This document shows, piece after piece, positions 41,499 to 49,926 of a stretch of 64,000 bases of DNA. The notes below the pieces were generated by a model. That model saw nothing but the letters and a program-made list of their open reading frames with translations, did no database searches and was not told where the DNA came from. Source of the DNA: Rhizobium herbae (GTDB taxonomy: Bacteria; Pseudomonadota; Alphaproteobacteria; Rhizobiales; Rhizobiaceae); contig NZ_JAEUAO010000008.1 in assembly GCF_019511375.1 (NCBI RefSeq), forward strand, positions 55,255-119,254. The letters are read 5' to 3'. A program made the position numbers and the translations under genes. Positions within the stretch are counted from its first letter, which is position 1. Each line of letters starts with the position of its first letter.

Positions 41499-41747
41499 TT
41501 ACGCGCATGTCAGGCGGTTGCCGAGCAGGCCGCCGAGGCCGATGCCACCTCCGATCGCGGCGATCTGGCCGGTTCCGGAGCCGATGGTGCTTCCAATCAG
41601 GCCGCCGACGATCGCGCCGCCGACCGTTCCCGCAACGCAGCCGAATTCGGCGTTGCGATCGACGACAGCCTGGGATGTCGGTGCAGACTGGCAGGCGGAC
41701 AGCGCCAAGCACCCTGCAAGGGTGACAGTTACAGTACGTTTGCTCAT
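41499..41747 (-). CDS. Small glycine-zipper lipoprotein
   Basis: An 82-residue lipoprotein. The signal peptide ends in lipobox LSAC. A glycine-zipper-like region follows (GTVGGAIVGGLIGSTIGSG and GGGIGLGGLLGN), as in Rick_17kDa/OmpA-like small outer-membrane lipoproteins. Start 41747 is set by GGAGGAA. It lies 16 bp upstream of the EF-hand gene on the same strand and may be co-transcribed with it. Confidence 0.8.
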   Translation of the reverse strand: MSKRTVTVTLAGCLALSACQSAPTSQAVVDRNAEFGCVAGTVGGAIVGGLIGSTIGSGTGQIAAIGGGIGLGGLLGNRLTCA

Positions 41748-42284
41748 TTCTTCCTCCACAGTTTCCATCACGATCGCGACTGGATCGGTGGATTTGCTGG
41801 CCTGCTGCCCGGATAAAATAAGCTTTCGCCTCCTCGGCGGGAAAGGCGCCTGTGTAAGGTCAATAAATGGCTCGCCAGAAGGTATTCAACATCAGGGCGG
41901 CAAGAGCTTGACGAATTCACACACCGTACGGCATCGGGCCTCGCTGGAGACCCGGTACCGATACTACAACTGGGCATGCATGATGACAACTCTGCGCGTC
42001 TGCCGACGGTCCCGACGGCGTCGCGGATTGCCGCTCGATCCTGCGCGCGTGGAACCGGGCGCGCTCGATAGTGGGGACCCCTCACGCAAAATCGTTGCAA
42101 ATCCGTCCATCGTCGTCAAAGCAAGGCACCACACACTTGCACCCGCGCCGTCTCTCTGCCTTTTTGCGAAGATAACCTGCGGCGGCCTGATTCGCGCCCG
42201 CTCCGCTTCGCATTCTTGTTGCAGCTTCCGGAACGCGCTTCCATACGTGCCGGGGCAGCGACTACGTTCCAAGGAGATGACGAG
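41748..42284. other. Long intergenic region upstream of ftsZ2
   Basis: 537 bp between the divergent lipoprotein gene and ftsZ2. Short frames exist on both strands but none has a ribosome site or family features. Probably regulatory; I see no clear CtrA-type (TTAA-N7-TTAA) or DnaA site by eye. Confidence 0.45.
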
Positions 42285-43310
42285 ATGTCAGAGATCAAGA
42301 AACCCGTGATTTCGGAGATGAGACCTAAGATCACCGTCATCGGCGTCGGCGGCGGCGGCGGCAACGCCATCAACAACATGATCGCCGAAGGCCTGCAGGG
42401 CGCCGACTTCGTTGCCGCCAACACGGATGCGCAGGCGCTCACCATGTCGAAGGCGCCGCGGCTGATCCAGCTTGGGGCGCAGGTGACCGAAGGCCTCGGT
42501 GCCGGATCGCTGCCGGACGTCGGACGCGCCGCGGCGGAGGAATCGATCGACGAGATCATGGATCACCTTGGCGGCACCCATATGTGCTTCGTCACCGCTG
42601 GCATGGGCGGCGGCACCGGAACGGGTGCTGCGCCGGTGATCGCCGCCGCTGCCCGCAAGGCCGGCATCCTCACCGTCGGCGTCGTCACAAAGCCGTTCAG
42701 CTTCGAAGGCAAGCGGCGCATGCAGGCAGCCGAGGAAGGCATCGAACGGCTTCGCGAAGCGGCCGACACCGTGATCGTCATCCCCAACCAGAACCTCTTC
42801 CGTATCGCCGATGCGAAGACCACCTTTGCCGATGCCTTCGTCATCGCCGACCGGGTTCTCTACTCCGGTGTCGGCTGCATCACCGACCTGATTGTCAAGG
42901 AAGGCCTGATCAACCTCGACTTCGCTGACGTCAAATCGGTGATGAAGGGCATGGGCCGGGCAATGATGGGAACCGGCGAAGCGATCGGCGACGGTCGCGC
43001 CTCCAAGGCCGCCGAGGCGGCGATCGCCAATCCGCTCTTGAGCGAAGTCTCGATGAAGGGCGCCAGGGGCGTGCTGATCTCGATTTCCGGCGGCTCCGAT
43101 ATGACGCTGTTCGAAGTGGATGAGGCAGCGACCCGCATCCGCGAGGAGGTCTACGAGGACGCCGACATCGTCGTCGGCGCAATCTTCGACAAGGAACTGG
43201 ACGGCGTCTTCCGCGTTTCGGTCGTCGCCACGGGCCTCGATCAGCACGCCCCGGGCAGCGAGGTTCCGGCCGGCGCAACGCAGCCGGTGCAGGCGCGGAC
43301 ACTGCAGTAG
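42285..43310 (+). CDS. ftsZ2: FtsZ2-type tubulin-like GTPase, lacking the C-terminal tail
   Basis: A 341-residue FtsZ homologue. The complete GTPase core includes [13 protein letters not shown], the tubulin signature [10 protein letters not shown] and the T7 loop ([11 protein letters not shown]). It ends at about residue 341 without the long linker and conserved FtsA/ZipA-binding peptide of division FtsZ. Rhizobia carry such a short second FtsZ besides FtsZ1. It is not in a dcw cluster here. Start 42285 follows AAGGAGATGACG. It may modulate or be dispensable for division. Confidence 0.9.
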   Translation: MSEIKKPVISEMRPKITVIGVGGGGGNAINNMIAEGLQGADFVAANTDAQALTMSKAPRLIQLGAQVTEGLGAGSLPDVGRAAAEESIDEIMDHLGGTHMCFVTAGMGGGTGTGAAPVIAAAARKAGILTVGVVTKPFSFEGKRRMQAAEEGIERLREAADTVIVIPNQNLFRIADAKTTFADAFVIADRVLYSGVGCITDLIVKEGLINLDFADVKSVMKGMGRAMMGTGEAIGDGRASKAAEAAIANPLLSEVSMKGARGVLISISGGSDMTLFEVDEAATRIREEVYEDADIVVGAIFDKELDGVFRVSVVATGLDQHAPGSEVPAGATQPVQARTLQ

Positions 43311-43327
43311 GCCAAAGAGGCTACCTA

Positions 43328-43354
43328 GCGGGCGGCGAGTTTCCCGCCGCCCGC
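43328..43354. terminator. Bidirectional hairpin between ftsZ2 and the convergent hydrolase
   Basis: GCGGGCGGC, 9-base loop, GCCGCCCGC, 18 bp after the ftsZ2 stop and 47 bp after the convergent stop. No T tract. Confidence 0.55.
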
Positions 43355-43400
43355 TCGCCACGTGATCGCGCTGCTCACCAAGCTCCGGCTCGGCAGCGGT

Positions 43401-44201
43401 TCATTTCAACGCCTCCACGAAGCGGATGACGTCGGCAACCGTCCGGTCATTCCAGATATCATTGTGACCCGAGTCGTCGTCGATCAGCATTTGCTTGGGT
43501 TCGGGGGCGATGCGGTACAAGGCCTCGCCCGAAGACAGGGGGATGCTGGCGTCACGCCGACCATGGATGAACAGCTTTGGTTGGCTCACCTTCGCTATCT
43601 TGAGGTCCGAGCGGAACGGATCCTTGATGAGAAGCGCGACCGGAAAGAACGGATAGTGCGACTGCGCGAGCGACAGGACCGACAGGTATGCGGACACGAG
43701 AACCACGCCGATGGCCGGCCTCTGCGCGGCCGTGTTCACGGCGATGCCGGTGCCCAGCGAGCGGCCAAGCACAACGATCTCGCTTTTGGAGCGTGCTGAA
43801 AGCCAGTCGAACGCCGCGATCCCGTCGGCCAGCAGCGCCTCCTCACTCGGAGAGCCGGTCGATCCCTGATAGCCGCGATAGGAAGTCGCCAGCAACCCGA
43901 TGCCTCGCGCGGCCAGCGCCTGCGCGAGAAAGCCGTAGCTGCCGACACGATCGCCGTTCCCGAAAAAGAGCAGAACGCTCGGCTTGCCGGTTGTGCCATG
44001 GCTATAGAGTCCATGAAGCATTTCTCCGTCGGGCGTCTTGATGGAGACCTTCTCGCCCCACTCTGCGTGCTCTGAGGCAGGTGCCGCGCTTGTGCCGGGA
44101 AAGAGGAGGGCGCGTTGCGAAAGATACACCAGGCCAACCAGCGACATATAGGCGAAGGCCGCCGTCAGCGGCAGGATCAGCAGGAGTTTTGCGGCGCTCA
44201 T
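43401..44201 (-). CDS. Membrane-anchored alpha/beta hydrolase (BEM46/ABHD13-like)
   Basis: A 266-residue hydrolase. An N-terminal hydrophobic segment (about 5-28) is followed by the alpha/beta domain. The nucleophile S148 sits in GRSLGTG, the acid is D217 (HGRRDASIP) and the base H246 (SGHND). The oxyanion-region block FFGNGDRVGSYG is typical of BEM46-like proteins. The substrate is unknown. Confidence 0.82.
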   Translation of the reverse strand: MSAAKLLLILPLTAAFAYMSLVGLVYLSQRALLFPGTSAAPASEHAEWGEKVSIKTPDGEMLHGLYSHGTTGKPSVLLFFGNGDRVGSYGFLAQALAARGIGLLATSYRGYQGSTGSPSEEALLADGIAAFDWLSARSKSEIVVLGRSLGTGIAVNTAAQRPAIGVVLVSAYLSVLSLAQSHYPFFPVALLIKDPFRSDLKIAKVSQPKLFIHGRRDASIPLSSGEALYRIAPEPKQMLIDDDSGHNDIWNDRTVADVIRFVEALK

Positions 44202-44541
44202 GCGGCATGTTCACCGGAAGGTTCGTCAGAGTCCACATCTATTCCACCGCAAACCCGCCTGCCTGACATGGCGGACTTGCGCGCCCGGCACCGTCAAGCG
44301 GAAGCGGCGAGCGCATGGAGTTGTGGGGCCACCCTCTTGCTCGCGATCCCGCTGAGCGGGAGATGTCACAAAGTGACCGTCGGGGTATTTTTGACGCCGC
44401 CGTGTATTGTGTTCCCGCTCACAAAAACGCTTTTTGTTTTTTCGCATTCCCGACAACGCCGTAACGGCTCGAAGCCGCAGCGATGGCAGGCGCCCGCCGG
44501 ACAGGTGCAAGGGGCCGATTGTCACGGCCCCTTGCAGTTCA
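44202..44541. repeat. Intergenic region with a palindromic repeat element
   Basis: 340 bp without a gene. It contains TCCCGC-N3-GCGGGA (44347-44361) followed by GTCAC-AAA-GTGAC (44365-44377), the same architecture as the element inside the fds operon. A strong hairpin ending the TCA operon lies at 44506-44536. Confidence 0.6.
44506..44536 (-). terminator. Hairpin at the end of the suc operon
   Basis: TGCAAGGGGCCG, 7-base loop, CGGCCCCTTGCA: a perfect 12-bp stem starting 5 bp past the lpdA stop. No clear T tract follows, but its strength and position make it the likely 3' end of the operon. Confidence 0.65.
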
Positions 44542-45948
44542 TTACATATGGATCGGCTTTGCGAAGGTTGCCAGTGCCGCTTCCTTGACCGCTTCCGACA
44601 TGGTCGGGTGGGCGTGGCAGGTGCGGCCGAGATCTTCCGAGGAGCCGCCGAATTCCATCAGCACCGCGATCTCGTGGATCATCTCGCCGGCGCCGAAGCC
44701 GACGATATGGCCGCCGAGCACGCGGTCGGTGGCCTGATCGGCGAGGATCTTGACGAAGCCGTCGGTGGCCAGCATGGCGCGGGCGCGGCCGTTGGCGGTG
44801 AACGGGAACTTGCCGACCTTATAGGCGATGCCCGCCGCCTTCAGCTCTTCCTCGGTCTTGCCGACGGAGGCGACTTCCGGCTGGGTGTAGACGACGCTCG
44901 GTATGACGTCGTAGTTCACGTGGCCTGCCTGGCCGGCGATGATCTCGGCAACGGCGACACCCTCGTCTTCCGCCTTGTGGGCGAGCATCGGACCGCGCAC
45001 GACGTCGCCGATCGCATAGATGCCGGGAATGCTGGTCTGGAAATGGTTGTTGATCTCGACGCGGCCGCGCGTGTCCATGACGACGCCGGCCTTGGCGAGG
45101 CCGAGACCCTCGGTGAACGGCTTGCGGCCGGTGGCGATCAGCACGACCTCTGCATCGACGGTCGCGGCATCGCCGCCCTTGACCGGCTCGTAGGTCACCT
45201 TGGCGCCGGAACCCGTCTTTTCCACGCCCGTCACCTTGGCGCCGAGCTTGATATCGATGCCCTGCTTGGCGAGCATCCGCTGGAACTGCTTGGCGACTTC
45301 GCCGTCCATGCCGCCGAGTATGGTGTCGAGATATTCGACCACGGTCACCTTGGCGCCGAGGCGCGACCAGACCGAGCCGAGCTCGAGGCCGATGACGCCG
45401 CCGCCGACGACCACCATGGTGGCGGGAACCTTTTCCAGCGCGATACCGCCGGTCGAGGAGATGATGACCTTCTCGTCGATCTCGACCTCAACGCCCGGAA
45501 TGCCGGCAACATCCGAGCCGGTGGCGATGACGATGTTCTTCGTCTCGATCACCTGCTCCTCGCCCGCGTCGTTGGTCACCGAAACCTTGCCTTCACCAAG
45601 CACCTTGCCGGTGCCCTGGAAGGCATCGATCTTGTTCTTCTTGAACAGGAATGCGACGCCGTCAACGTTCGCTTTCACCGTCGCATCCTTGTGGGCGAGC
45701 ATCTTCTCAAGGTTCAGCTTCGGAGCGCCAACCTCGACGCCGAGAGCGTCGATGCCATGGGCGGTATGGTGAAAGACCTCCGAGGCATGCAGCAGGGCCT
45801 TCGAGGGAATGCAGCCGACATTGAGGCAGGTACCGCCATAGGTGGCGCGCTTTTCGATGACGCCGACCTTCAGGCCGAGCTGGGCTGCCTTGATGGCGCA
45901 GACATAGCCGCCAGGTCCGGTGCCGATAACGATGAGATCATATGCCAT
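44542..45948 (-). CDS. lpdA: Dihydrolipoyl dehydrogenase (E3 of 2-oxoglutarate dehydrogenase)
   Basis: A 468-residue flavoprotein disulfide reductase. FAD fold GTGPGGYV, redox pair C41-C46 (GGTCLNVGCIPSK), NAD fold GGGVIGLELGS, and the C-terminal HAHPTMSEA with the catalytic His. It reoxidises lipoamide on SucB with NAD+. It is the last gene of the mdh-to-lpdA unit, 22 bp after an SDR gene, so it most likely serves the OGDH complex. Confidence 0.95.
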   Translation of the reverse strand: MAYDLIVIGTGPGGYVCAIKAAQLGLKVGVIEKRATYGGTCLNVGCIPSKALLHASEVFHHTAHGIDALGVEVGAPKLNLEKMLAHKDATVKANVDGVAFLFKKNKIDAFQGTGKVLGEGKVSVTNDAGEEQVIETKNIVIATGSDVAGIPGVEVEIDEKVIISSTGGIALEKVPATMVVVGGGVIGLELGSVWSRLGAKVTVVEYLDTILGGMDGEVAKQFQRMLAKQGIDIKLGAKVTGVEKTGSGAKVTYEPVKGGDAATVDAEVVLIATGRKPFTEGLGLAKAGVVMDTRGRVEINNHFQTSIPGIYAIGDVVRGPMLAHKAEDEGVAVAEIIAGQAGHVNYDVIPSVVYTQPEVASVGKTEEELKAAGIAYKVGKFPFTANGRARAMLATDGFVKILADQATDRVLGGHIVGFGAGEMIHEIAVLMEFGGSSEDLGRTCHAHPTMSEAVKEAALATFAKPIHM

Positions 45949-45970
45949 GAATGGTCCTTCCTGAGAGCGG

Positions 45971-46729
45971 CTATCGTCCGCCGCTGACGTTGAGAATGGC
46001 GCCCGTTACATAGGACGACGAAGGGGAGATGAGGTAGAGAACGGCGTCGGCGACCTCTTGCGCGGTGCCCGGCCGTTTCAGGGGAACGCTTGGCGAGATT
46101 TCGCGGGCGCGATCCGGAAGACCGCCCGAGGCGTGTAGCTCCGTATCGATGATGCCGGGACGAACCGCATTGACGCGGATGCCGTCCGAGGCGACTTCGC
46201 GCGACAGCCCGATGGTGAAACTATCGATCGCGCCCTTGGACGCGGCATAGTCGACATACTGTCCGGCCGAGCCAAGCACTGCGGCCATCGAGGAAATGTT
46301 GACGATCACGCCGCCCTTGCCGCCGTGACGCACCGACATGCGCCGCACGGCAGCGGCCGCGCAGAGGATCGAGCCGGAGACGTTGACGCGAAGCATGCGG
46401 TCGAGCCGCTCCGGCTTGATCTCGTCGATACGGGCCGGCATGCCGACGATGCCGGCATTGTTGACGAGACCGTCGAGGCGGCCGAAGGCCTTGTCCACCG
46501 CGTCAAAGATCGCCGCGACGCCGGCTTCGCTGCCGACATCGCCTTCGACCGCGACGGCCTTGCCGCCAGCCTGCGTAATCGCGGTGACGACGGCATCTGC
46601 GGCCGGTCGGTTCGAGGCGTAGTTGACGGCAACGGCCCAGCCCTGTTCTGCCGCCGAGCGGCAGATGGCTGCCCCGATACCGCGGCTGCCGCCGGTCACC
46701 AGAAGGACGGGTTGATCGCTGATCTTCAT
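45971..46729 (-). CDS. Short-chain dehydrogenase/reductase within the TCA operon
   Basis: A 252-residue classical SDR with TGGSRGIG cofactor motif, NNAG, catalytic Ser (NISSMAAVLG), and Y-x-x-x-K (YVDYAASKGA). The ATG at 46729 overlaps the preceding stop as ATGA, which favours it over the ATG at 46738. The substrate is unknown. It sits directly upstream of lpdA, 22 bp apart. Confidence 0.87.
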   Translation of the reverse strand: MKISDQPVLLVTGGSRGIGAAICRSAAEQGWAVAVNYASNRPAADAVVTAITQAGGKAVAVEGDVGSEAGVAAIFDAVDKAFGRLDGLVNNAGIVGMPARIDEIKPERLDRMLRVNVSGSILCAAAAVRRMSVRHGGKGGVIVNISSMAAVLGSAGQYVDYAASKGAIDSFTIGLSREVASDGIRVNAVRPGIIDTELHASGGLPDRAREISPSVPLKRPGTAQEVADAVLYLISPSSSYVTGAILNVSGGR

Positions 46730-47220
46730 TGGACGCATCCCTTCAAAGCCAGAACATCCCAGGGCGCGACGGTCGCCTTGCCCCAGATGGACGAGTTGCG
46801 GACAGCGGGACCGAAATCAGGCAACAGCAATTGCGCCGCCGCCTGCGACCCCTCCTCGGGCAGGGAGCCGACCTTGCCGTCGGCACTGATGGAATAGATG
46901 ACGCCTTCCCAGACGGTGCAGGCGGCGATCTCCTCACCGGTGACGTCGCCTTGCGGGCAGTTGTTCATGATCATGCCGTTCGGCCGGACGGGTTCGCCCG
47001 AGTGCATGACGACGCCGTCGAGCACCAGATCGGTCTTTTCCACCTTGACCTTGAAATGATTGCTGGTCACGGCGCTGGCCGAGCCCACCGGTTCGAAAAC
47101 CAACTCATAGGCGCCGTCCGCATCGCCATAGACCGCCTGCTCCTGCAGGCAATCGGCGGCTACTGCCGGCATTGCCGCCAGCAGTGCGCTCAGGACCGAT
47201 GCGGGAGCGGCAAGGCGCAT
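46726..47220 (-). CDS. Secreted protein of unknown function in the TCA operon
   Basis: A 164-residue protein with a signal peptide (MRLAAPASVLSALLAAMPAVAAD). The mature part is about 142 residues with Cys near its start (DCLQEQ), NNCPQGD, AACTVW and C-terminal LKGCVQ, four in all, so two disulfides are possible. I do not recognise a family. It starts 2 bp after the LysE-family stop and overlaps the SDR start by 4 bp, so it is translated as part of the operon. The upstream frame extension lies inside the LysE gene and is not coding. Confidence 0.75.
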   Translation of the reverse strand: MRLAAPASVLSALLAAMPAVAADCLQEQAVYGDADGAYELVFEPVGSASAVTSNHFKVKVEKTDLVLDGVVMHSGEPVRPNGMIMNNCPQGDVTGEEIAACTVWEGVIYSISADGKVGSLPEEGSQAAAQLLLPDFGPAVRNSSIWGKATVAPWDVLALKGCVQ

Positions 47221-47222
47221 GC

Positions 47223-47864
47223 TCAGGATGCCTTTTCCGTGGCGAGCTTCAGGCCAAGGGCGATGAAGACGAGGCCACTGACGCGATCGATCCACTGGCT
47301 GGCGCGCGAGAAGGCGGCGCGCATCTTTGGCGTCGTCATGAACAGGCTGACGCCGACGAACCAGAGGACGAGGCTGCTTGCCATGACGAGACCATAGCCG
47401 AACTTCACCGCGATCGGCGTATGGGCGCTGACCACCGTCGAGAAGATCGACAGGAAGAAGAACACCGGCTTCGGGTTCAGCGCATTGGCGGCAAATCCGA
47501 GACCGAAGGCTTTCAGCGCCGACTGACGCTGTCCATTCGCATCCACGCCGTCTGCCTGCACCGTGATCTCCGTCCTGCCGGCCCTGAGTGCCTTGACACC
47601 GATATAGAGCAGGTAGGCGACACCGCACCATTTGACGATGTTGAACAGGTAGATCGACTGCGAGATGATCAGCCCAAGCCCGAGGATCGTATAGGTCACA
47701 TGGAACATCAGCGCGGTGCCGATGCCGAAGGACGTGATGATCGCCGCGCGGCGGCCGTGAACGAGCGACTGGCGCATGACCATGGCGAGATCGGCGCCGG
47801 GCGAGACGATGGCGAAGGAGAAGATCGCCATCAGCGACACGAGTTCGAGGAGATAGGGATGCAC
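47223..47864 (-). CDS. LysE/RhtB-family exporter
   Basis: A 213-residue membrane protein with about six helices. The N-terminal signature is FSFAIVSPGADLAMVMRQSL, and KPVFFFLSIF is typical for the family. LysE/RhtB proteins export amino acids or related small molecules. The start is GTG 47862-47864, supported by GGAG seven bases upstream and by family length; the longer frame is untranslated. The exported compound is unknown. Confidence 0.85.
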   Translation of the reverse strand: MHPYLLELVSLMAIFSFAIVSPGADLAMVMRQSLVHGRRAAIITSFGIGTALMFHVTYTILGLGLIISQSIYLFNIVKWCGVAYLLYIGVKALRAGRTEITVQADGVDANGQRQSALKAFGLGFAANALNPKPVFFFLSIFSTVVSAHTPIAVKFGYGLVMASSLVLWFVGVSLFMTTPKMRAAFSRASQWIDRVSGLVFIALGLKLATEKAS

Positions 47865-47905
47865 GGCACGTCTCCGGTTATCGCTGTCGGGTGTCCGCTT
47901 TCCTG

Positions 47906-48319
47906 TCAGAAAACGAGCGCCGATACCATGATGAGGAGCCCGGCGAGCGAGCCAAGCCAGATGAGCGAGCGGACATAGGAAACGCCCGCCAGATAAAGCG
48001 GAATATAGGCAATCCTGAAGGCAAACCAAAGCCAGGCGCCGGTCAGGCCCCAGCCGGTCGGGTCGCCGGCGATGGCAAGGGCAAGCGCCAGTCCCACGAA
48101 CGCCGGATAGGTCTCCTGGAAATTGCCGGATGCCCGCTCGGCGCGTCCGGCCAGCTTGCCGGACGGCTTCCTTTCGTCATCCCGCGGACCGGCATTCCAT
48201 GCCGCTCCGAGTTCGAATGTGGACATCATGCCCTGGAGGCTGACATGGAAGACGAGCAGCATGACGCTCCAGGCGAGGAGCGAAATAAATGGCGATGCCG
48301 CCAGCGCTGCCGCGTCCAT
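47906..48319 (-). CDS. MAPEG-family membrane protein
   Basis: A 137-residue protein with four hydrophobic segments (about 10-30, 71-86, 94-114 and 116-136). The block ERASGNFQETYPAFVGLALALA is typical of bacterial MAPEG proteins (membrane-associated eicosanoid and glutathione metabolism fold). The biochemical role in bacteria is mostly unknown. It starts 10 bp after the sucB stop. Confidence 0.85.
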   Translation of the reverse strand: MDAAALAASPFISLLAWSVMLLVFHVSLQGMMSTFELGAAWNAGPRDDERKPSGKLAGRAERASGNFQETYPAFVGLALALAIAGDPTGWGLTGAWLWFAFRIAYIPLYLAGVSYVRSLIWLGSLAGLLIMVSALVF

Positions 48320-48329
48320 TGGGCGCTCC

Positions 48330-49568
48330 TTACAGATCCAGAACCAGACGTTCCGGATCTTCCAGGCTTTCCTTGACGCGCACCAGGAAGGTCACGGCCT
48401 CCTTGCCGTCGACCATCCGGTGATCGTAGGAGAGCGCCAGGTACATCATCGGACGGATGACGATCTGGCCGCCGACGACGACCGGGCGCTCCTGGATCTT
48501 GTGCATGCCGAGAATGCCGGACTGCGGCGCGTTGAGGATCGGCGAGGACATCAGCGAGCCGTAGACGCCGCCATTGGTGATCGTGAAGGTGCCGCCCTGC
48601 ATGTCTGCCATGGAAAGCGAGCCGTCACGCGCAGCCTTGGCAAGACGGCCGAGATCCTTTTCGATTTCGGCGATCGACATCTGGTCGGCATCGCGGATGA
48701 CCGGAACGACCAGGCCCTTGTCGGTGCCGACGGCCATGCCGATGTGGCAGAAGTTCTTGTAGATGATGTCGGTGCCGTCGATCTCGGCGTTGACGGCCGG
48801 GATTTCCTTCAGCGCATGCGTCACCGCCTTGGTGAAGAAGCCCATGAAGCCGAGCTTGACGCCGTGCTTCTTTTCAAAAAGGTCCTTGTAGCGGTTGCGC
48901 AGTTCCATGACGGCGGACATGTCCACCTCGTTATAGGTGGTGAGCATGGCCGCCGTGTTCTGGGCGTCCTTCAGGCGCTTGGCGATGGTCTGGCGCAGGC
49001 GGGTCATCTTGACGCGCTCTTCGCGCGGTGCGTCTTCGGCCGGCGACGGAGCGCGGGTCACGATCTTGACCGGCTCGGAAGCCGCCGGCGCCGAAATTCC
49101 CTTGGCGACGGCCGCGATGACATCGCCTTTCAGCACCTGGCCGCGCTTGCCGGAGCCATCGACCTGATCGGCGCTGAGGTTGTTTTCGGCAAGCATCTTG
49201 GCGGCGGCCGGAGCAGCCGGCATGGCAGACGCGGCCTGCGGGGCAGCAGCTGCAATCGGGGCAGCGGCGGCGGCAGCCGGAGCGGCGACCTTCTTTTCAG
49301 CCGCGGGCGCGGCCACAGCGGTGCCGGCGGCGCCGTTGGCGATCTGGCCGAGCAGGGCGCCGAGACCAACGGTTTCACCGGCGTTGGCGACGATTTCGGA
49401 AAGCGTGCCTGCGGCCGGCGCCGGAACCTCGATGGTCACCTTGTCGGTTTCGAGCTCGAGCAGCGGTTCATCGGCTTTGACGGTGTCGCCCACCTTCTTG
49501 AACCATGTGCCGACGGTCGCTTCGCTGACGGACTCTCCGAGGGTAGGAACGCGGATTTCTGTGGCCAT
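48330..49568 (-). CDS. sucB: 2-oxoglutarate dehydrogenase E2, dihydrolipoyl succinyltransferase
   Basis: A 412-residue E2. The single lipoyl domain (1-80) carries the lipoylated K43 (ETDKVTI). An Ala/Pro-rich linker (about 85-120) and the E1/E3-binding domain ([19 protein letters not shown]) follow. The C-terminal catalytic domain holds SYDHRMVDG. It transfers the succinyl group to CoA. Start 49568 (MATEIRV) agrees with the family; the upstream frame overlaps the YciI-like gene. Confidence 0.96.
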   Translation of the reverse strand: MATEIRVPTLGESVSEATVGTWFKKVGDTVKADEPLLELETDKVTIEVPAPAAGTLSEIVANAGETVGLGALLGQIANGAAGTAVAAPAAEKKVAAPAAAAAAPIAAAAPQAASAMPAAPAAAKMLAENNLSADQVDGSGKRGQVLKGDVIAAVAKGISAPAASEPVKIVTRAPSPAEDAPREERVKMTRLRQTIAKRLKDAQNTAAMLTTYNEVDMSAVMELRNRYKDLFEKKHGVKLGFMGFFTKAVTHALKEIPAVNAEIDGTDIIYKNFCHIGMAVGTDKGLVVPVIRDADQMSIAEIEKDLGRLAKAARDGSLSMADMQGGTFTITNGGVYGSLMSSPILNAPQSGILGMHKIQERPVVVGGQIVIRPMMYLALSYDHRMVDGKEAVTFLVRVKESLEDPERLVLDL

Positions 49569-49597
49569 TTTCAGATCCTGACTTTGATCGTTATCGG

Positions 49598-49915
49598 TTA
49601 TGCGGCAGGTGCGGCGACGTGCCGGAGAATGAGTTTGGGTATCGCGGCAATTTCGAACCGGAAGCCGAGGCTGGCGGCGATGACCGGGTCGCCGTCGGCA
49701 AGCGCCTGGGCGGCATTCCCGTCGGGAACTTCCACCAGCGCCATGCCCCAGGCACCGTCCTTGGCAAAGACGGGACCGACCGCAATCGCCCGTCCCGCAT
49801 CGGCTTGCGCCCGCCAATAGGCGGCGTGACGCTCCATCGCGGCCATTTCCTCAGGCGTTGCGTCCTGAGGAAACGTGCTGCGGGGTGGCACTAGTTTCAG
49901 ATGAAAATAGGCCAT
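49598..49915 (-). CDS. YciI-like (YCII/DGPF domain) protein between sucA and sucB
   Basis: A 105-residue ferredoxin-fold protein with a YCII-type pattern: an N-terminal strand ([10 protein letters not shown]), [23 protein letters not shown], and the C-terminal ADGDPVIAA block before the last strand. The conserved His (RHAAYW) and Asp (DGDP) of the YciI family are present. Function is unknown. The 11-bp and 29-bp gaps to sucA and sucB mean it must be co-transcribed with the OGDH genes. Confidence 0.8.
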   Translation of the reverse strand: MAYFHLKLVPPRSTFPQDATPEEMAAMERHAAYWRAQADAGRAIAVGPVFAKDGAWGMALVEVPDGNAAQALADGDPVIAASLGFRFEIAAIPKLILRHVAAPAA

Positions 49916-49926
49916 GGAGCGCTACC

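Noticed and set aside
41964..42272. Minus-strand frame of 102 residues upstream of ftsZ2
   Set aside because: No ribosome site or family features; Arg-rich composition like other shadow frames.
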